38,648 nt of DNA. It comes from Pseudomonadota bacterium. GTDB taxonomy: Bacteria; Desulfobacterota; Desulfobulbia; Desulfobulbales; Desulfocapsaceae. The notes under the pieces are model-generated. The model saw nothing but the letters and a program-made list of their open reading frames with translations. It had not been told where the DNA came from and did not search any database. The position numbers were made by a program, and so were the translations under genes. The stretch covers positions 1-38,648 of the forward strand of contig JAHIUA010000053.1 in NCBI GenBank assembly GCA_018817385.1. The letters run 5' to 3'. This document shows, one piece after another, positions 8,294 to 16,243 of the stretch (positions within the stretch are counted from its first letter, which is position 1; each line of letters begins with the position of its first letter).

Positions 8294-8880
8294 ACTCGTG
8301 AGTTGTAATAAAAAGAAGTTTTCAGTGCCAAGGGCACTTGATAGAAAAAGGCACAGTCAGAATGGATTTTCTCCTCCATTCATGGGAATAGGGATTTTTA
8401 GGAATCTGCTTCTAATATTAAATTCCAAAGCCAGTAGGGTTGTCAATCCATTTACTCCCTCCAACCGAGTTAAAGAGTCTCAACTCACTTGAAAAGGGGA
8501 GCAATTGCGAGTGGAAATAAACTTTCAATGAAAAATATCTTTTGTTTCAAGGCCACATTCCTCAGAAAATCAACTGGGAAGCAGGTAAGGATAACATGTC
8601 TTTTGTTACGTGTAATATGTTTATATTCCGGCATGTTACCGGTATTTGTTTTGTCCCTGTTGGTTGGTCCTGTGCCACTTTCCGGCTTCTCGTAACGATA
8701 TCTGGATGAGAAATATGGGACAAAGGCAGCGTCAAACAGAATGACGTCTTGAGTGGAAAAAAGGGGGCAGCATCTTGAGATTATTAGGCAATACCTTTTG
8801 AAATAACTTGATTTTTTGTTTTGCTTATTGCTAGCATATGGATGGAGAAAAAACTAAACTTTAAGAAAGGGGGAATACGA
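8294..8880. other. Long intergenic region before the omptin gene
   Basis: These 587 bases hold no gene I can support. A possible 55-codon frame at 8528-8695 would give a short hydrophobic peptide but has no good ribosome site. A weak TTGATT/TAGCAT pair (8808-8837) could be the omptin promoter. The size suggests a regulated 5' region. Confidence 0.35.
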
Positions 8881-9882
8881 ATGAGTCAATTAAAGCTTTC
8901 TGCAGGCCTGGTAATAGGCCTCACCGCATTGGCTGCTCTGCCTGTCAGTGCTGGAACGAATACCATTAATGTTGAACCGGTGGAAGTCGTCACTGGGGTC
9001 GCCAAGGCTCAGTTAATGGTCGGCGTTGAATCCTGGTCAGGCGACAATACTTACCAGATAGGGAACCCGGTTCATTGGTTTGATGGAACCGTTGACCAAG
9101 GGTATTTTCCATTCAGTGAACTCGCTTTTCCGCTGGATATCGCCATGGTGACCGCACAGGCCAATGTGGAATTTTATGACACCTGGATGTTTATGGGTTC
9201 TGTAAAAAAGAATGTCACGGATCCTGATGATCAGATGATTGATAAAGACTGGATTACAGATGCAAACCCCAGTCAGCTTGATGTCTATTCCAATAGTAAT
9301 ATTACTGATTTTGATGGATACGAGTTTGATTTCAGTGTGAAATACAAATTCCTTCAAGGCGAAAATTGGTCATTGGACGGTGGTGCCGGATATCTTTACC
9401 AGAACTGGCAGTATGAAGCATCAGTGGTCAGGCAGTACTCTCCATCCGGCTTGGATGGCTTTGATTATCTGGGTGATGGCCGTCCGGCAATTCGTTATAC
9501 ACTTGAGTATAATATCCCTTACTTCCAGGTGGGTGGTAAGGTCAAGCTCGGTAACAAGGTGAGTCTGCTTTCCCGTCTCAGTTATTCTCCCTGGGTGGAT
9601 GCGGAAAATGTCGATCAGCATATGCTCCGTTACAAGGTGAACAAGGGTGATTTGGATGGCTATTCATGGATGTTCAAGGTAGAGGGGCAGTATGACTTCA
9701 GTGAACATTGGTTTATGACCGCCTCATATGACTATAAGCAGATGAAGGTCGATGGTACGATGCGTGCTGAGTTTGCTAACTTTTATGAGTATATCTATGG
9801 CGTGGTTCCAAACCACACGGTATGGGAAGAGATAGAATCAGTACAACATGCCATGGCCATAACTGTGGGGTATCATTTTTAA
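8881..9882 (+). CDS. Omptin-family outer-membrane protease (OmpT/Pla-like)
   Basis: The 333-residue precursor has a signal peptide (LSAGLVIGLTALAALPVSAG) and strand-rich repeats ending VGYHF, an outer-membrane barrel signature. Two segments line up with omptins. MIDKDWITDANP (119-130) matches the OmpT block holding Asp83 and Asp85; here these are D121 and D123. YSPWVDAENVDQH (235-247) matches the block holding Asp210 and His212; here D245 and H247. The spacing between blocks and the motif IRYTLEYNIPYFQVGG between them also fit. All four catalytic positions are thus kept, so activity is plausible. Length is close to OmpT, slightly longer. ATG 8881 follows AAAGGGGG; an earlier in-frame start at 8821 lacks a site. 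Omptins are best known from gammaproteobacteria, so this lineage is notable. Confidence 0.78.
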   Translation: MSQLKLSAGLVIGLTALAALPVSAGTNTINVEPVEVVTGVAKAQLMVGVESWSGDNTYQIGNPVHWFDGTVDQGYFPFSELAFPLDIAMVTAQANVEFYDTWMFMGSVKKNVTDPDDQMIDKDWITDANPSQLDVYSNSNITDFDGYEFDFSVKYKFLQGENWSLDGGAGYLYQNWQYEASVVRQYSPSGLDGFDYLGDGRPAIRYTLEYNIPYFQVGGKVKLGNKVSLLSRLSYSPWVDAENVDQHMLRYKVNKGDLDGYSWMFKVEGQYDFSEHWFMTASYDYKQMKVDGTMRAEFANFYEYIYGVVPNHTVWEEIESVQHAMAITVGYHF

Positions 9883-10437
9883 GAGCCGTTAGGAAATAAT
9901 CTGGCCATTTTTATCCATTTTGCCACAGATTCTTATGCCGTTCCGTGCATTACTCTGGCCATGTTATTTATTGACAACGGCTTAGTGTTCGATAGGGTGT
10001 TCTTTTATTGTTTGTGAAGCGAAAATTAATTTCTCTCCATAACCATGAGATGCTCCCTTCCTGCGAAGGTTTCTTTTCCCTCAATCGATATTGAAAAGAA
10101 TCTTTGCAGTGCAGGTTTTCGCAACAGAGTCTTATCTAAAAAGGCGGTCGATGCTATTGCATCTGCCGCCTTTTTATTCTGGAGAAGAATAGCCTGTTTG
10201 TCTTTTAGATGAACAGCATCTTGTTGTTGCGGCAAATGGGATGCTGTGCGGCTGAAAAGAAGAGAGGAAAATAGGTGGTGACAGTATTTGTGGGAGTGGC
10301 TGAAGCCGAAACTCCATTTTCTGTGGTACACTGCTTGCTGCGGCATGACCTCTATTGTGGTTTTCGTCAGTTCCTGAAATGGTCTCGTGCCAATATTGAA
10401 GGATTTTCAGGCGCTGCAATCAAGACGACCGTAGCGT
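9883..10437. other. Intergenic region between convergent genes
   Basis: This 555-base stretch holds the strong hairpin at 10138-10175, an 8-bp inverted repeat ACAGCATC/GATGCTGT (10213-10247), and no convincing gene. Frames on either strand here run across the hairpin and have no family resemblance. Confidence 0.45.
10138..10175. terminator. Strong bidirectional terminator
   Basis: The sequence AAAAAGGCGG, then ATGC, TATT, GCAT, then CCGCCTTTTT forms a long stem with one internal mismatch zone and a 4-base loop. It has an A-run on one side and a T-run on the other, so it can stop transcription both ways. It lies beyond the end of the cytochrome b operon (minus) and the omptin gene (plus). Confidence 0.85.
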
Positions 10438-11313
10438 TTATCGGTTCAGACCTATAGTTGTCAATATCGCATAGGCCAGTAACCAGATTAAGGTATAGAG
10501 CATGTACCAGCGGTAGCCTCTGTTTTTCTTTTGCAGAAGGGCGAGACTGATGAGGAAAGAGGAGGGAAAAAAGAATCCAGCGAGAAGAGGATGAAGGTGT
10601 ATCAGGAGTTCCTGGAGACCGAGAAAAAACCATGGTCCCGAGATATGAAATACTCCGAGGTGCTCTGGGTCAAAAGGGGCGGCGACACCTACAGAGAACA
10701 GCAGGGTGGCGATGGTCAAGGGGATGTGCTGGGTAAAAGGGACCATGTATTTTTTTATATGAGTCCATGCCAACCATCCCCACAAAACACCAAGTCCGAT
10801 GATATGATTGACGTATATCCTTTTCATTCCATTGTCGGAGATGGAGAAAAAAAGGTCATTCAATGGTTGCCCTATGAAGGGGAGGTCGAGGAGTATTGCC
10901 TCTGCTATCAAGCCGGCTGAGGAGCCGGTACTGTCGCCACGCAGAATATAGCCGGTAAAGAGGAGGAGGAGGGCTATGGGAAGGGTGGCTGTCAGTTTGA
11001 TCCATTGTTTTGTGGAGTAGGCCTGGGTCTGTTCAAATACGGCTATCAGGTGGAGAATGGAAAAGAGAAAAAAGAGCTGGCTGGAGTAAAAATGGAGTGA
11101 ACGGAAGTACGCCCCAAAAGGAACCAGCAGATCCATGGTCGATATCGAGTAGAGGGGTGTTTCCGGGCTATATTGAAGTGCAACAACGACACCAGACAAG
11201 ACAGAGATGTAGAGGGAGATGAGTGACCATCCTCCCCAGCGAATTTCTCTAAATATTTTGAGTATGGCTGTCACTGTATTCCGAATATCAGATGCTGATG
11301 ATATAGCCGCCAT
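10438..11313 (-). CDS. petB: Cytochrome b subunit of a b6f/bc-type complex
   Basis: This 291-residue multi-helix membrane protein carries the four haem-ligand histidines of cytochrome b: H74 and H88, and H170 and H185. The 15-residue spacing of the second pair is that of b6f-type proteins. The opening RWGGWSLISLYISVLSG and GYILRGDS are family segments. The C-terminal third adds about two helices with GPWFFLGLQELL, which sits where the Qo-site PEWY motif of subunit IV is normally found. Here it reads GPWF, so the quinol site is altered, as in other anaerobic-lineage cytochromes. It overlaps the Rieske gene by 26 bp. Together they would oxidise a quinol and reduce a periplasmic carrier. No cytochrome c gene is adjacent. 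Confidence 0.85.
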   Translation of the reverse strand: MAAISSASDIRNTVTAILKIFREIRWGGWSLISLYISVLSGVVVALQYSPETPLYSISTMDLLVPFGAYFRSLHFYSSQLFFLFSILHLIAVFEQTQAYSTKQWIKLTATLPIALLLLFTGYILRGDSTGSSAGLIAEAILLDLPFIGQPLNDLFFSISDNGMKRIYVNHIIGLGVLWGWLAWTHIKKYMVPFTQHIPLTIATLLFSVGVAAPFDPEHLGVFHISGPWFFLGLQELLIHLHPLLAGFFFPSSFLISLALLQKKNRGYRWYMLYTLIWLLAYAILTTIGLNR

Positions 11314-11722
11314 TGTCTTTTAGTTTTTCCACTTTGTAGCGAGGCAGTTCTTTTTCGGCTGGGCCATGGAGAACCTTGCCCTCGGGTGAGAAACGACTCT
11401 GGTGACAGGGACATTCCAGTAACCCATCTTTTTCACGGTAATTGACGGTACAGCCAAGGTGGGTACAACGCCTGGAAAGTGCCCATGTTTTTTCCCCATT
11501 GTCAAAAAGGATGTAGTCGGCTCCAAGGTGAAATCCTCCGATGGGCAATGGCGCAGGTACTTCAATGATTCTGGGTTTACGGGGAATAGAATATCCCAGG
11601 AAACGGAAGAACGGATAGAGGGCGGCAAGGCCTGCACAAAAGAAGAGAAAACGTCGCCGTTTTTCGGGCGAATGAACTGTATCTGCTGGAAGTGGCATCG
11701 AAGAGCTGGAATGCAAGGTCAA
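11288..11722 (-). CDS. petC: Rieske [2Fe-2S] protein
   Basis: The 144-residue product has a twin-arginine-like N-terminus (EKRRRFLFFCAGLAALYP) that would act as a Tat-dependent membrane anchor. The Rieske cluster motifs are CTHLGC (C86, H88, C91) and CPCH (C104, C106, H107). These give two Cys and two His ligands plus the disulfide pair. The longest reading starts at TTG 11722, whose TTGA overlaps the coaD stop. ATG 11698 is an alternative with a similarly weak ribosome site, and either keeps the whole Tat signal. It is encoded just before and overlapping cytochrome b. Placement behind asd, rsmD and coaD means the complex is probably transcribed with housekeeping genes. Confidence 0.9.
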   Translation of the reverse strand: MTLHSSSSMPLPADTVHSPEKRRRFLFFCAGLAALYPFFRFLGYSIPRKPRIIEVPAPLPIGGFHLGADYILFDNGEKTWALSRRCTHLGCTVNYREKDGLLECPCHQSRFSPEGKVLHGPAEKELPRYKVEKLKDNGGYIISI

Positions 11723-12219
11723 GATTTGGCGAACGCTGCCCGCAGATGTTGGTTGACATGTTCAGGCACCAGGTCGCTGACATCTCCACCATGTCTGGCA
11801 GCATCTTTGATGATCGAAGAACTGATATATATCCAGCGAAATCCGGGCATGAGAAAAACGGTATCCACCTCCCTTTGCAGTTTTTTATTCATGAGGGCGA
11901 GCTGAAATTCGTAATCAAAGTCTGAAACAGCACGTAAACCACGGATGATGGCTTTTGCTTTTCGCTTTGCTGCATACTCTACTAAGAGCCCTGAAACAGC
12001 AACGATTTCGATTCTGGAATAGTCCTCGGGAAAGCATTTCCTGGCCATTTCCAGTCGATGTTCCAGTGAAAAGAGAGGTGTTTTGGCAGGATTAATGGGA
12101 ACGGCAATGATGATTTTGTCAAAAAGGTTCAATGCACGATCAATGATGTCCAGATGGCCCATGGTAATGGGATCAAATGTTCCAGGGTAGACTGCGAGGG
12201 TTTTTTTTGCTGAGGGCAT
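11719..12219 (-). CDS. coaD: Phosphopantetheine adenylyltransferase
   Basis: CoaD transfers AMP from ATP to 4'-phosphopantetheine, the fourth step of coenzyme A synthesis, in the cytosol. The nucleotidyltransferase signature is clear: YPGTFDPITMGHLD with its T/HxGH element near the N-terminus. ISSSIIKDAARHGGDV is the second ATP-binding motif. IRGLRAVSDFDYEFQLALMN is the phosphopantetheine-binding segment. Length (166) is normal. It lies 21 bp after rsmD, the usual bacterial rsmD-coaD neighbour pair, and its stop overlaps the longest Rieske reading frame. Confidence 0.97.
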   Translation of the reverse strand: MPSAKKTLAVYPGTFDPITMGHLDIIDRALNLFDKIIIAVPINPAKTPLFSLEHRLEMARKCFPEDYSRIEIVAVSGLLVEYAAKRKAKAIIRGLRAVSDFDYEFQLALMNKKLQREVDTVFLMPGFRWIYISSSIIKDAARHGGDVSDLVPEHVNQHLRAAFAKS

Positions 12220-12240
12220 GATAAGTTAAAAATTAGAGTG

Positions 12241-12831
12241 TTACTTGGTTTCTTTCACAGTGTAAAACCAGAAGGCCGTGTCACCGTACCGTCTGCGGTC
12301 TGAAAGAATGAGATGAGAAAAATCGTCGGGTAATATTTCTCCGCTACTTTCCTCGGCAATAATGAGTGTTTTCGGCCCACAGAGGTCGCTCTTATCAATA
12401 TTCTTCAGAGTTTCTTCTGCAAGTCCTTGGCTGTATGGTGGGTCGAGAAAAATAAAATCGAAAAATGGCGGAATAGTTTTTTTCCCGAAGTTCAGGTCGA
12501 GGCCGCGACGGAGGTCGTGTCTGAGAATGATCAATGCCTCTTCTGGAGAGGGGGCCATGTTTTGTAAGCAGGCTAAACAGTTTTTTTTGATTAGCTCCAA
12601 GGCCTTAGCTTGATGATCTACGAAAACGACTTGCTTGGCTCCTCTGCTCCAGGCTTCGAGACCTAATGCTCCGGTGCCGGCAAACAGGTCAAGGACAAGG
12701 GCAGAAATGATCCGCTCTCCTATGATACTGAATATGGCTTCTTTGGCCCGGTCCGCAGTGGGACGAATAGTTTTTGACTGGCCCGGAGAGCAAAGGGTTC
12801 TGCCTCGAGCCAGTCCGCTGATTATCCGCAA
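12241..12831 (-). CDS. rsmD: 16S rRNA (guanine966-N2)-methyltransferase
   Basis: RsmD methylates N2 of G966 in 16S rRNA. Family signs are the start RIISGLARGRTL, RPTADRAKEAIF, the SAM site LVLDLFAGTGALGLEAWSRGA (motif I, about 46-66), and the catalytic FLDPPY near the middle. Length (196) is usual. It starts with TTG placed immediately after the TAA of asd. No in-frame codon upstream is possible because of that stop, and the TTG gives the canonical RIISG opening. So translation probably depends on coupling to asd. It is followed by coaD. Confidence 0.95.
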   Translation of the reverse strand: MRIISGLARGRTLCSPGQSKTIRPTADRAKEAIFSIIGERIISALVLDLFAGTGALGLEAWSRGAKQVVFVDHQAKALELIKKNCLACLQNMAPSPEEALIILRHDLRRGLDLNFGKKTIPPFFDFIFLDPPYSQGLAEETLKNIDKSDLCGPKTLIIAEESSGEILPDDFSHLILSDRRRYGDTAFWFYTVKETK

Positions 12832-13860
12832 TTATTTATATTTCGCCACAAAAACTTCGGCGATCTGAACGGCGTTCAGGGCCGCACCTTTGAGAATATT
12901 ATCAGAAACAACCCACATATTGATCCCGTTGGCGATGGATTCATCTTCACGAATTCGGCCGACAAAGGTCTCAAATTTGCCGGCACAGTTGATGGCCAGA
13001 GGGTATTTGCCGTGTTCGGGGTCGTCAAGCAGTTCCACGCCAGGAGCAGTTGCCAGCAGTTTTTTTACCTCGGCTGCACTGATTTTGGAGTTCGTCTCGA
13101 TGTTTATGGCCTCGGAATGTCCATAAAAAACGGGTACTCGGACGGCGGTTGCGGTGACCCCGATGGAACTGTCTTCAAAGATCTTTCTGGTTTCGTTCAC
13201 CATCTTCATCTCTTCCTTGGTGTATCCATTCTCCATGAAGACATCAATCTGAGGCAGACAGTTAAAGGCTATCTGGTGAGGATATACTGCGGCCTCCATG
13301 GGGGTACCTGCTGCATAGGCCAAAGTCTGATTGTGTAGTTCTTCTATGGCCTTGGCACCGGTTCCGGAAACAGCCTGATAGGTGGAGACGACAATCCGTT
13401 TTATACCGACCTTATCGTAGATGGGTTTCAGGGCAACCAGCATTTGGATGGTGGAGCAGTTGGGATTGGCAATAATTCCGTGCTTGCTATATTGTCCAAT
13501 GGCATGACCATTGACTTCGGGCACCACCAGTGGAATTTCGGGATCCATGCGATAAGCGCTGGAGTTGTCGATGACCACTGCTCCGGCTGCAGCAGCTGCA
13601 GGGGCAAAGTCAAAGGAACGGGTTGCTCCTGCTGAAAAAAGGGCGACGTCAATATCAGTGAAGGCGTCTTTGCTGAGGAGCTGCACCTCTATTTCCTGGC
13701 CTTTAAAGGTGATTTTTTTACCAATGGAACGCTCTGAGGCGAGAAGTCGCAATTGATTGATGGGAAATTCACGTCGTCTCAGCACATCCAGCATGGCACC
13801 GCCAACTGCTCCAGTGGCACCAGCTATGGCAACATTATACTTTTTCTGATTGTTACTCAT
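12832..13860 (-). CDS. asd: Aspartate-semialdehyde dehydrogenase
   Basis: Asd reduces aspartyl phosphate to aspartate semialdehyde with NADPH, feeding lysine/diaminopimelate, threonine and methionine synthesis. The Rossmann opening VAIAGATGAVGGAMLDVL, the catalytic cysteine C135 in ANPNCSTIQM, and the later GHSEAINIET segment (substrate histidine) are all present. Length (342) is typical. AAGGA sits 7 bases upstream of the ATG. It is first in a tight minus-strand operon: asd, then rsmD with zero spacing, coaD, Rieske, cytochrome b. An inverted repeat at 13901-13924 lies in its leader. Confidence 0.96.
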   Translation of the reverse strand: MSNNQKKYNVAIAGATGAVGGAMLDVLRRREFPINQLRLLASERSIGKKITFKGQEIEVQLLSKDAFTDIDVALFSAGATRSFDFAPAAAAAGAVVIDNSSAYRMDPEIPLVVPEVNGHAIGQYSKHGIIANPNCSTIQMLVALKPIYDKVGIKRIVVSTYQAVSGTGAKAIEELHNQTLAYAAGTPMEAAVYPHQIAFNCLPQIDVFMENGYTKEEMKMVNETRKIFEDSSIGVTATAVRVPVFYGHSEAINIETNSKISAAEVKKLLATAPGVELLDDPEHGKYPLAINCAGKFETFVGRIREDESIANGINMWVVSDNILKGAALNAVQIAEVFVAKYK

Positions 13861-13900
13861 CTTGTATCCTTATTCGTATTTCAGGGCTAAATGGTGGTAA

Positions 13901-13924
13901 CCTGAAAATGATATTCATTTCAGG
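13901..13924 (-). promoter_or_regulatory. Imperfect inverted repeat in the asd leader
   Basis: CCTGAAA and TTTCAGG arms enclose a further AATGA/TCATT pair, 40 bases before the asd start. It could be an operator or a small RNA hairpin. No lysine-riboswitch features were seen. Confidence 0.35.
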
Positions 13925-13996
13925 GGATGTTAAGTTATAAGAAAAAAGAAACTAACAAATTTTTCCAGTGGGAGCAATATGGATTGTTTCAGAGAT

Positions 13997-14037
13997 AAAA
14001 AAAGGGCGTATCCGGGTTAGAATAAGCGGAGACGCCC
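13997..14037 (-). terminator. Terminator of the ilv-psd-pssA operon
   Basis: On the minus strand GGGCGTCTCCG pairs with CGGATACGCCC (one mismatch in 11), with a 12-base or so loop, followed by seven T. It lies 22 bases past the pssA stop and separates that operon from asd. Confidence 0.9.
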
Positions 14038-14059
14038 AGTTAACAAGAGACAGGATGTG

Positions 14060-14818
14060 TTATCGATCCTGGTTTCGTAATCGGAAATTTGATTTCTTCA
14101 TATGCCTGATTTTTCTGTAAAGGGCATAACCAGGTCCGGAGATAAGATAGCCCAGAAAAAGAGCAAAAATCATAATCTGGGGTTCTGCTGCAATGAGCAT
14201 AAAGAGCAGGAGAAAACCAACAAGAATCTGAAAGCGGTTTGCTTTGATCTGAGGAACTTCTTTAAAACTATAATAGCTGTGGGTGGATACCATCAGGTAG
14301 GAAAGGATGTAGACGAGCAAGAGCAGGGAGATATGTTTGACTTCGCCGGTGATCCCGAGGAAATTACAAAAAAGGATGGATGCCGAAATCATGGCAGCAG
14401 CTGCAGGGCAGGGCAGGCCAACGAAATTTTTTGTTGCTGCGGCAACATCCTGAGAGTTGAAACGGGCAAGGCGTAACGATGTCATGGCCACATAAAGAAA
14501 GGCCGCGAGCCAGCCATAGCGGCCATAGGGGTGAAGAGCCCAGAGGAAGGCAACAACTCCAGGAGCAACCCCAAAAGAGATCATGTCGCAGAGTGAGTCC
14601 AGTTCAACTCCAAACCTGCTTGTCGTTCCGGTCATTCGTGCCACACGACCATCAAGTCCATCAAATACGGCGGCCACAAGAATAGCAATGGCAGCTGTCT
14701 TAAAGTCGGTGTTAATTGCGGCAATAATAGCGTAAAAGCCACAGAAAGAACTGGCCAGGGTAAACATACATGGCAAAGGGTAAAAACGGTTGCTCATGTT
14801 TTGAGAATTATCTTCCAT
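14060..14818 (-). CDS. pssA: CDP-diacylglycerol-serine O-phosphatidyltransferase
   Basis: PssA makes phosphatidylserine from CDP-diacylglycerol and serine in the inner membrane. The CDP-alcohol phosphotransferase signature D-x2-DG-x2-AR-x8-G-x3-D-x3-D is complete in DGLDGRVARMTGTTSRFG followed by VELDSLCD. Several hydrophobic helices follow. ATG 14818 was chosen: GGAG lies 9 bases upstream, and a TTG five codons earlier lacks a site. The 252-residue length fits the Bacillus-type family. It follows psd and ends the operon before the terminator at 13997-14037. Confidence 0.95.
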   Translation of the reverse strand: MEDNSQNMSNRFYPLPCMFTLASSFCGFYAIIAAINTDFKTAAIAILVAAVFDGLDGRVARMTGTTSRFGVELDSLCDMISFGVAPGVVAFLWALHPYGRYGWLAAFLYVAMTSLRLARFNSQDVAAATKNFVGLPCPAAAAMISASILFCNFLGITGEVKHISLLLLVYILSYLMVSTHSYYSFKEVPQIKANRFQILVGFLLLFMLIAAEPQIMIFALFLGYLISGPGYALYRKIRHMKKSNFRLRNQDR

Positions 14819-14912
14819 AAAAATAAACTCCAAAGAAGATGAGGTGAATGAGTATCTATCTACTCATATTGTATATCTTTTTGTAACAAAAGCAAAAAAA
14901 GAAAGGTCTCCG

Positions 14913-15557
14913 TCAGGAGAATGAGGCAAGTGCTGTCTCTCCAGCTCGTACTTTCTGTCCTATTTTGACAGCAATTTTAGTCTCTAACGGCAGATAGAGA
15001 TCAACACGAGACCCAAAACGAATGAGACCAAAACGTTTACCACGCTGTACCGTATCTCCCGGTTCGAGCCAGTTGACGATTCTCCTGGCGATCAGTCCGG
15101 CAACCTGGACAAAAACCATGCGTTCTCCTTTCTCAGTTCGGAGGATAGCGCCGCAGTGTTCATTGAGCAGGGCTCCTTTGTCGCTGTCTGCAGAATAGAA
15201 TTTTCCAGGGGTGTAGCGGATGGCTTCAATTGTTCCATCCACCGGGATACGGTTGACATGAACATTGAAGACGTTCATGAAAATGGAAATTTTAATAACC
15301 TGCTGCTGCAGATATTTATCATCAAACTGTTCTTCAATGAGGATGATCTTTCCGTCTGCAGGTGAAAGTAAGGCCTCAGGAGGAGCAGGACTTATTCTTT
15401 CAGGATCACGAAAAAAAGCCAGAATAAAAGTTGTCAGGATAAGACAGGGCCAGGTCAGGAAGTCATAGCCAAGTATGGCGGTGATCAAGGTAATAAAAGC
15501 TGAAAAACCAATAAAAGGATAGCCTTCCAATGCAAGAGGAATCCGGGGGGATGTCAT
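14913..15557 (-). CDS. psd: Phosphatidylserine decarboxylase proenzyme, short type
   Basis: Psd converts phosphatidylserine to phosphatidylethanolamine. This is the short form (214 residues). It has two N-terminal hydrophobic helices, SPADGK (D68), the histidine-containing VFNVHVNRIPVDG, and the self-cleavage site FGSRVD. Cleavage between G182 and S183 would create the pyruvoyl cofactor. The ribosome site is weak. It precedes pssA, so both steps of ethanolamine-lipid synthesis sit together behind ilvN, an arrangement common in deltaproteobacteria. Confidence 0.95.
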   Translation of the reverse strand: MTSPRIPLALEGYPFIGFSAFITLITAILGYDFLTWPCLILTTFILAFFRDPERISPAPPEALLSPADGKIILIEEQFDDKYLQQQVIKISIFMNVFNVHVNRIPVDGTIEAIRYTPGKFYSADSDKGALLNEHCGAILRTEKGERMVFVQVAGLIARRIVNWLEPGDTVQRGKRFGLIRFGSRVDLYLPLETKIAVKIGQKVRAGETALASFS

Positions 15558-15590
15558 AGTAGTTTTGTACCGGAATTGAAGAAGTTCTTA

Positions 15591-15638
15591 CACGCCAAAA
15601 GCAGGTAGCGACTTTCGTCGTCACCTGCTTTTGGCGTG
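15591..15638 (-). repeat. Perfect 16-bp inverted repeat between ilvN and psd
   Basis: CACGCCAAAAGCAGGT (15591-15606) is exactly inverse to the arm at 15623-15638, with a small GCGAC/GTCG pair in the loop. The stem is long and stable but has no T-run after it on minus. An RNA-processing or partial-termination element in the ilvN-psd gap fits better than a classic terminator. Confidence 0.75.
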
Positions 15639-15679
15639 ACTCAGTTACTGAATGTCAGCGAAGACAATCTGTTACTGGA

Positions 15680-16162
15680 CTATTTTTTCGGGGCTCGAGC
15701 CATGGCAATGGTGCCGGTGCGGACAATTTCTTTAATTCCGATTGGACGGAGAATATCAATAACGGCCTGGATCTTTGAGGCTGAGCCTGTAAGTTCAACG
15801 GTATAGGTTTTGGGGCTGACATCGACAACCTTTCCGCGAAAAATATCGATAACTCGTAAAACTTCAGCACGGGTTGTGGACTCGGCCTTGACTCGGATGA
15901 GAACCATTTCTCGCTCAACATACTCACTCTCGCTGATATCAGTGACTTTAATGACATCAATGAGTTTGTGCAGCTGTTTTGTGATCTGTTCAATAATGGC
16001 TTTATCACCGCTGGTAACCAGCGTGAGACAGGAGATGGTGGAGTCCAGAGTCTCTGCAACACTGAGGCTTTCAATGTTAAAACCACGGCCACTGAAAAGC
16101 CCGGTGACCCGGGAAAGTACGCCTGGTTTATTTTGAAGAAGGACTGAGATCGTATGTTTCAT
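15680..16162 (-). CDS. ilvN: Acetolactate synthase small (regulatory) subunit
   Basis: IlvN/IlvH activates the large subunit and confers valine feedback. It opens with the ACT domain (ISVLLQNKPGVLSRVTGLFS, then GRGFNIESLSVAET), typical of IlvH. A second ACT-like domain covers about residues 80-155 (TYTVELTGSASKIQAVIDIL). Length (160) is normal. AGGA is 8 bases before the ATG. It lies 81 bp after ilvB. In related genomes ilvC often comes next; here a hairpin and then psd follow instead. Confidence 0.96.
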   Translation of the reverse strand: MKHTISVLLQNKPGVLSRVTGLFSGRGFNIESLSVAETLDSTISCLTLVTSGDKAIIEQITKQLHKLIDVIKVTDISESEYVEREMVLIRVKAESTTRAEVLRVIDIFRGKVVDVSPKTYTVELTGSASKIQAVIDILRPIGIKEIVRTGTIAMARAPKK

Positions 16163-16243
16163 CGGTTTATCCTGTACAGAAAAATATGTTTAAGAGGCAC
16201 CAGCAGGTGCCGCAAAATTATACTACTAGCAGACAGTGGTGTA

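Noticed and set aside
8528-8695. Possible small hydrophobic peptide before the omptin gene
   Set aside because: No ribosome site and no resemblance to a known small protein. Left as part of the intergenic region.
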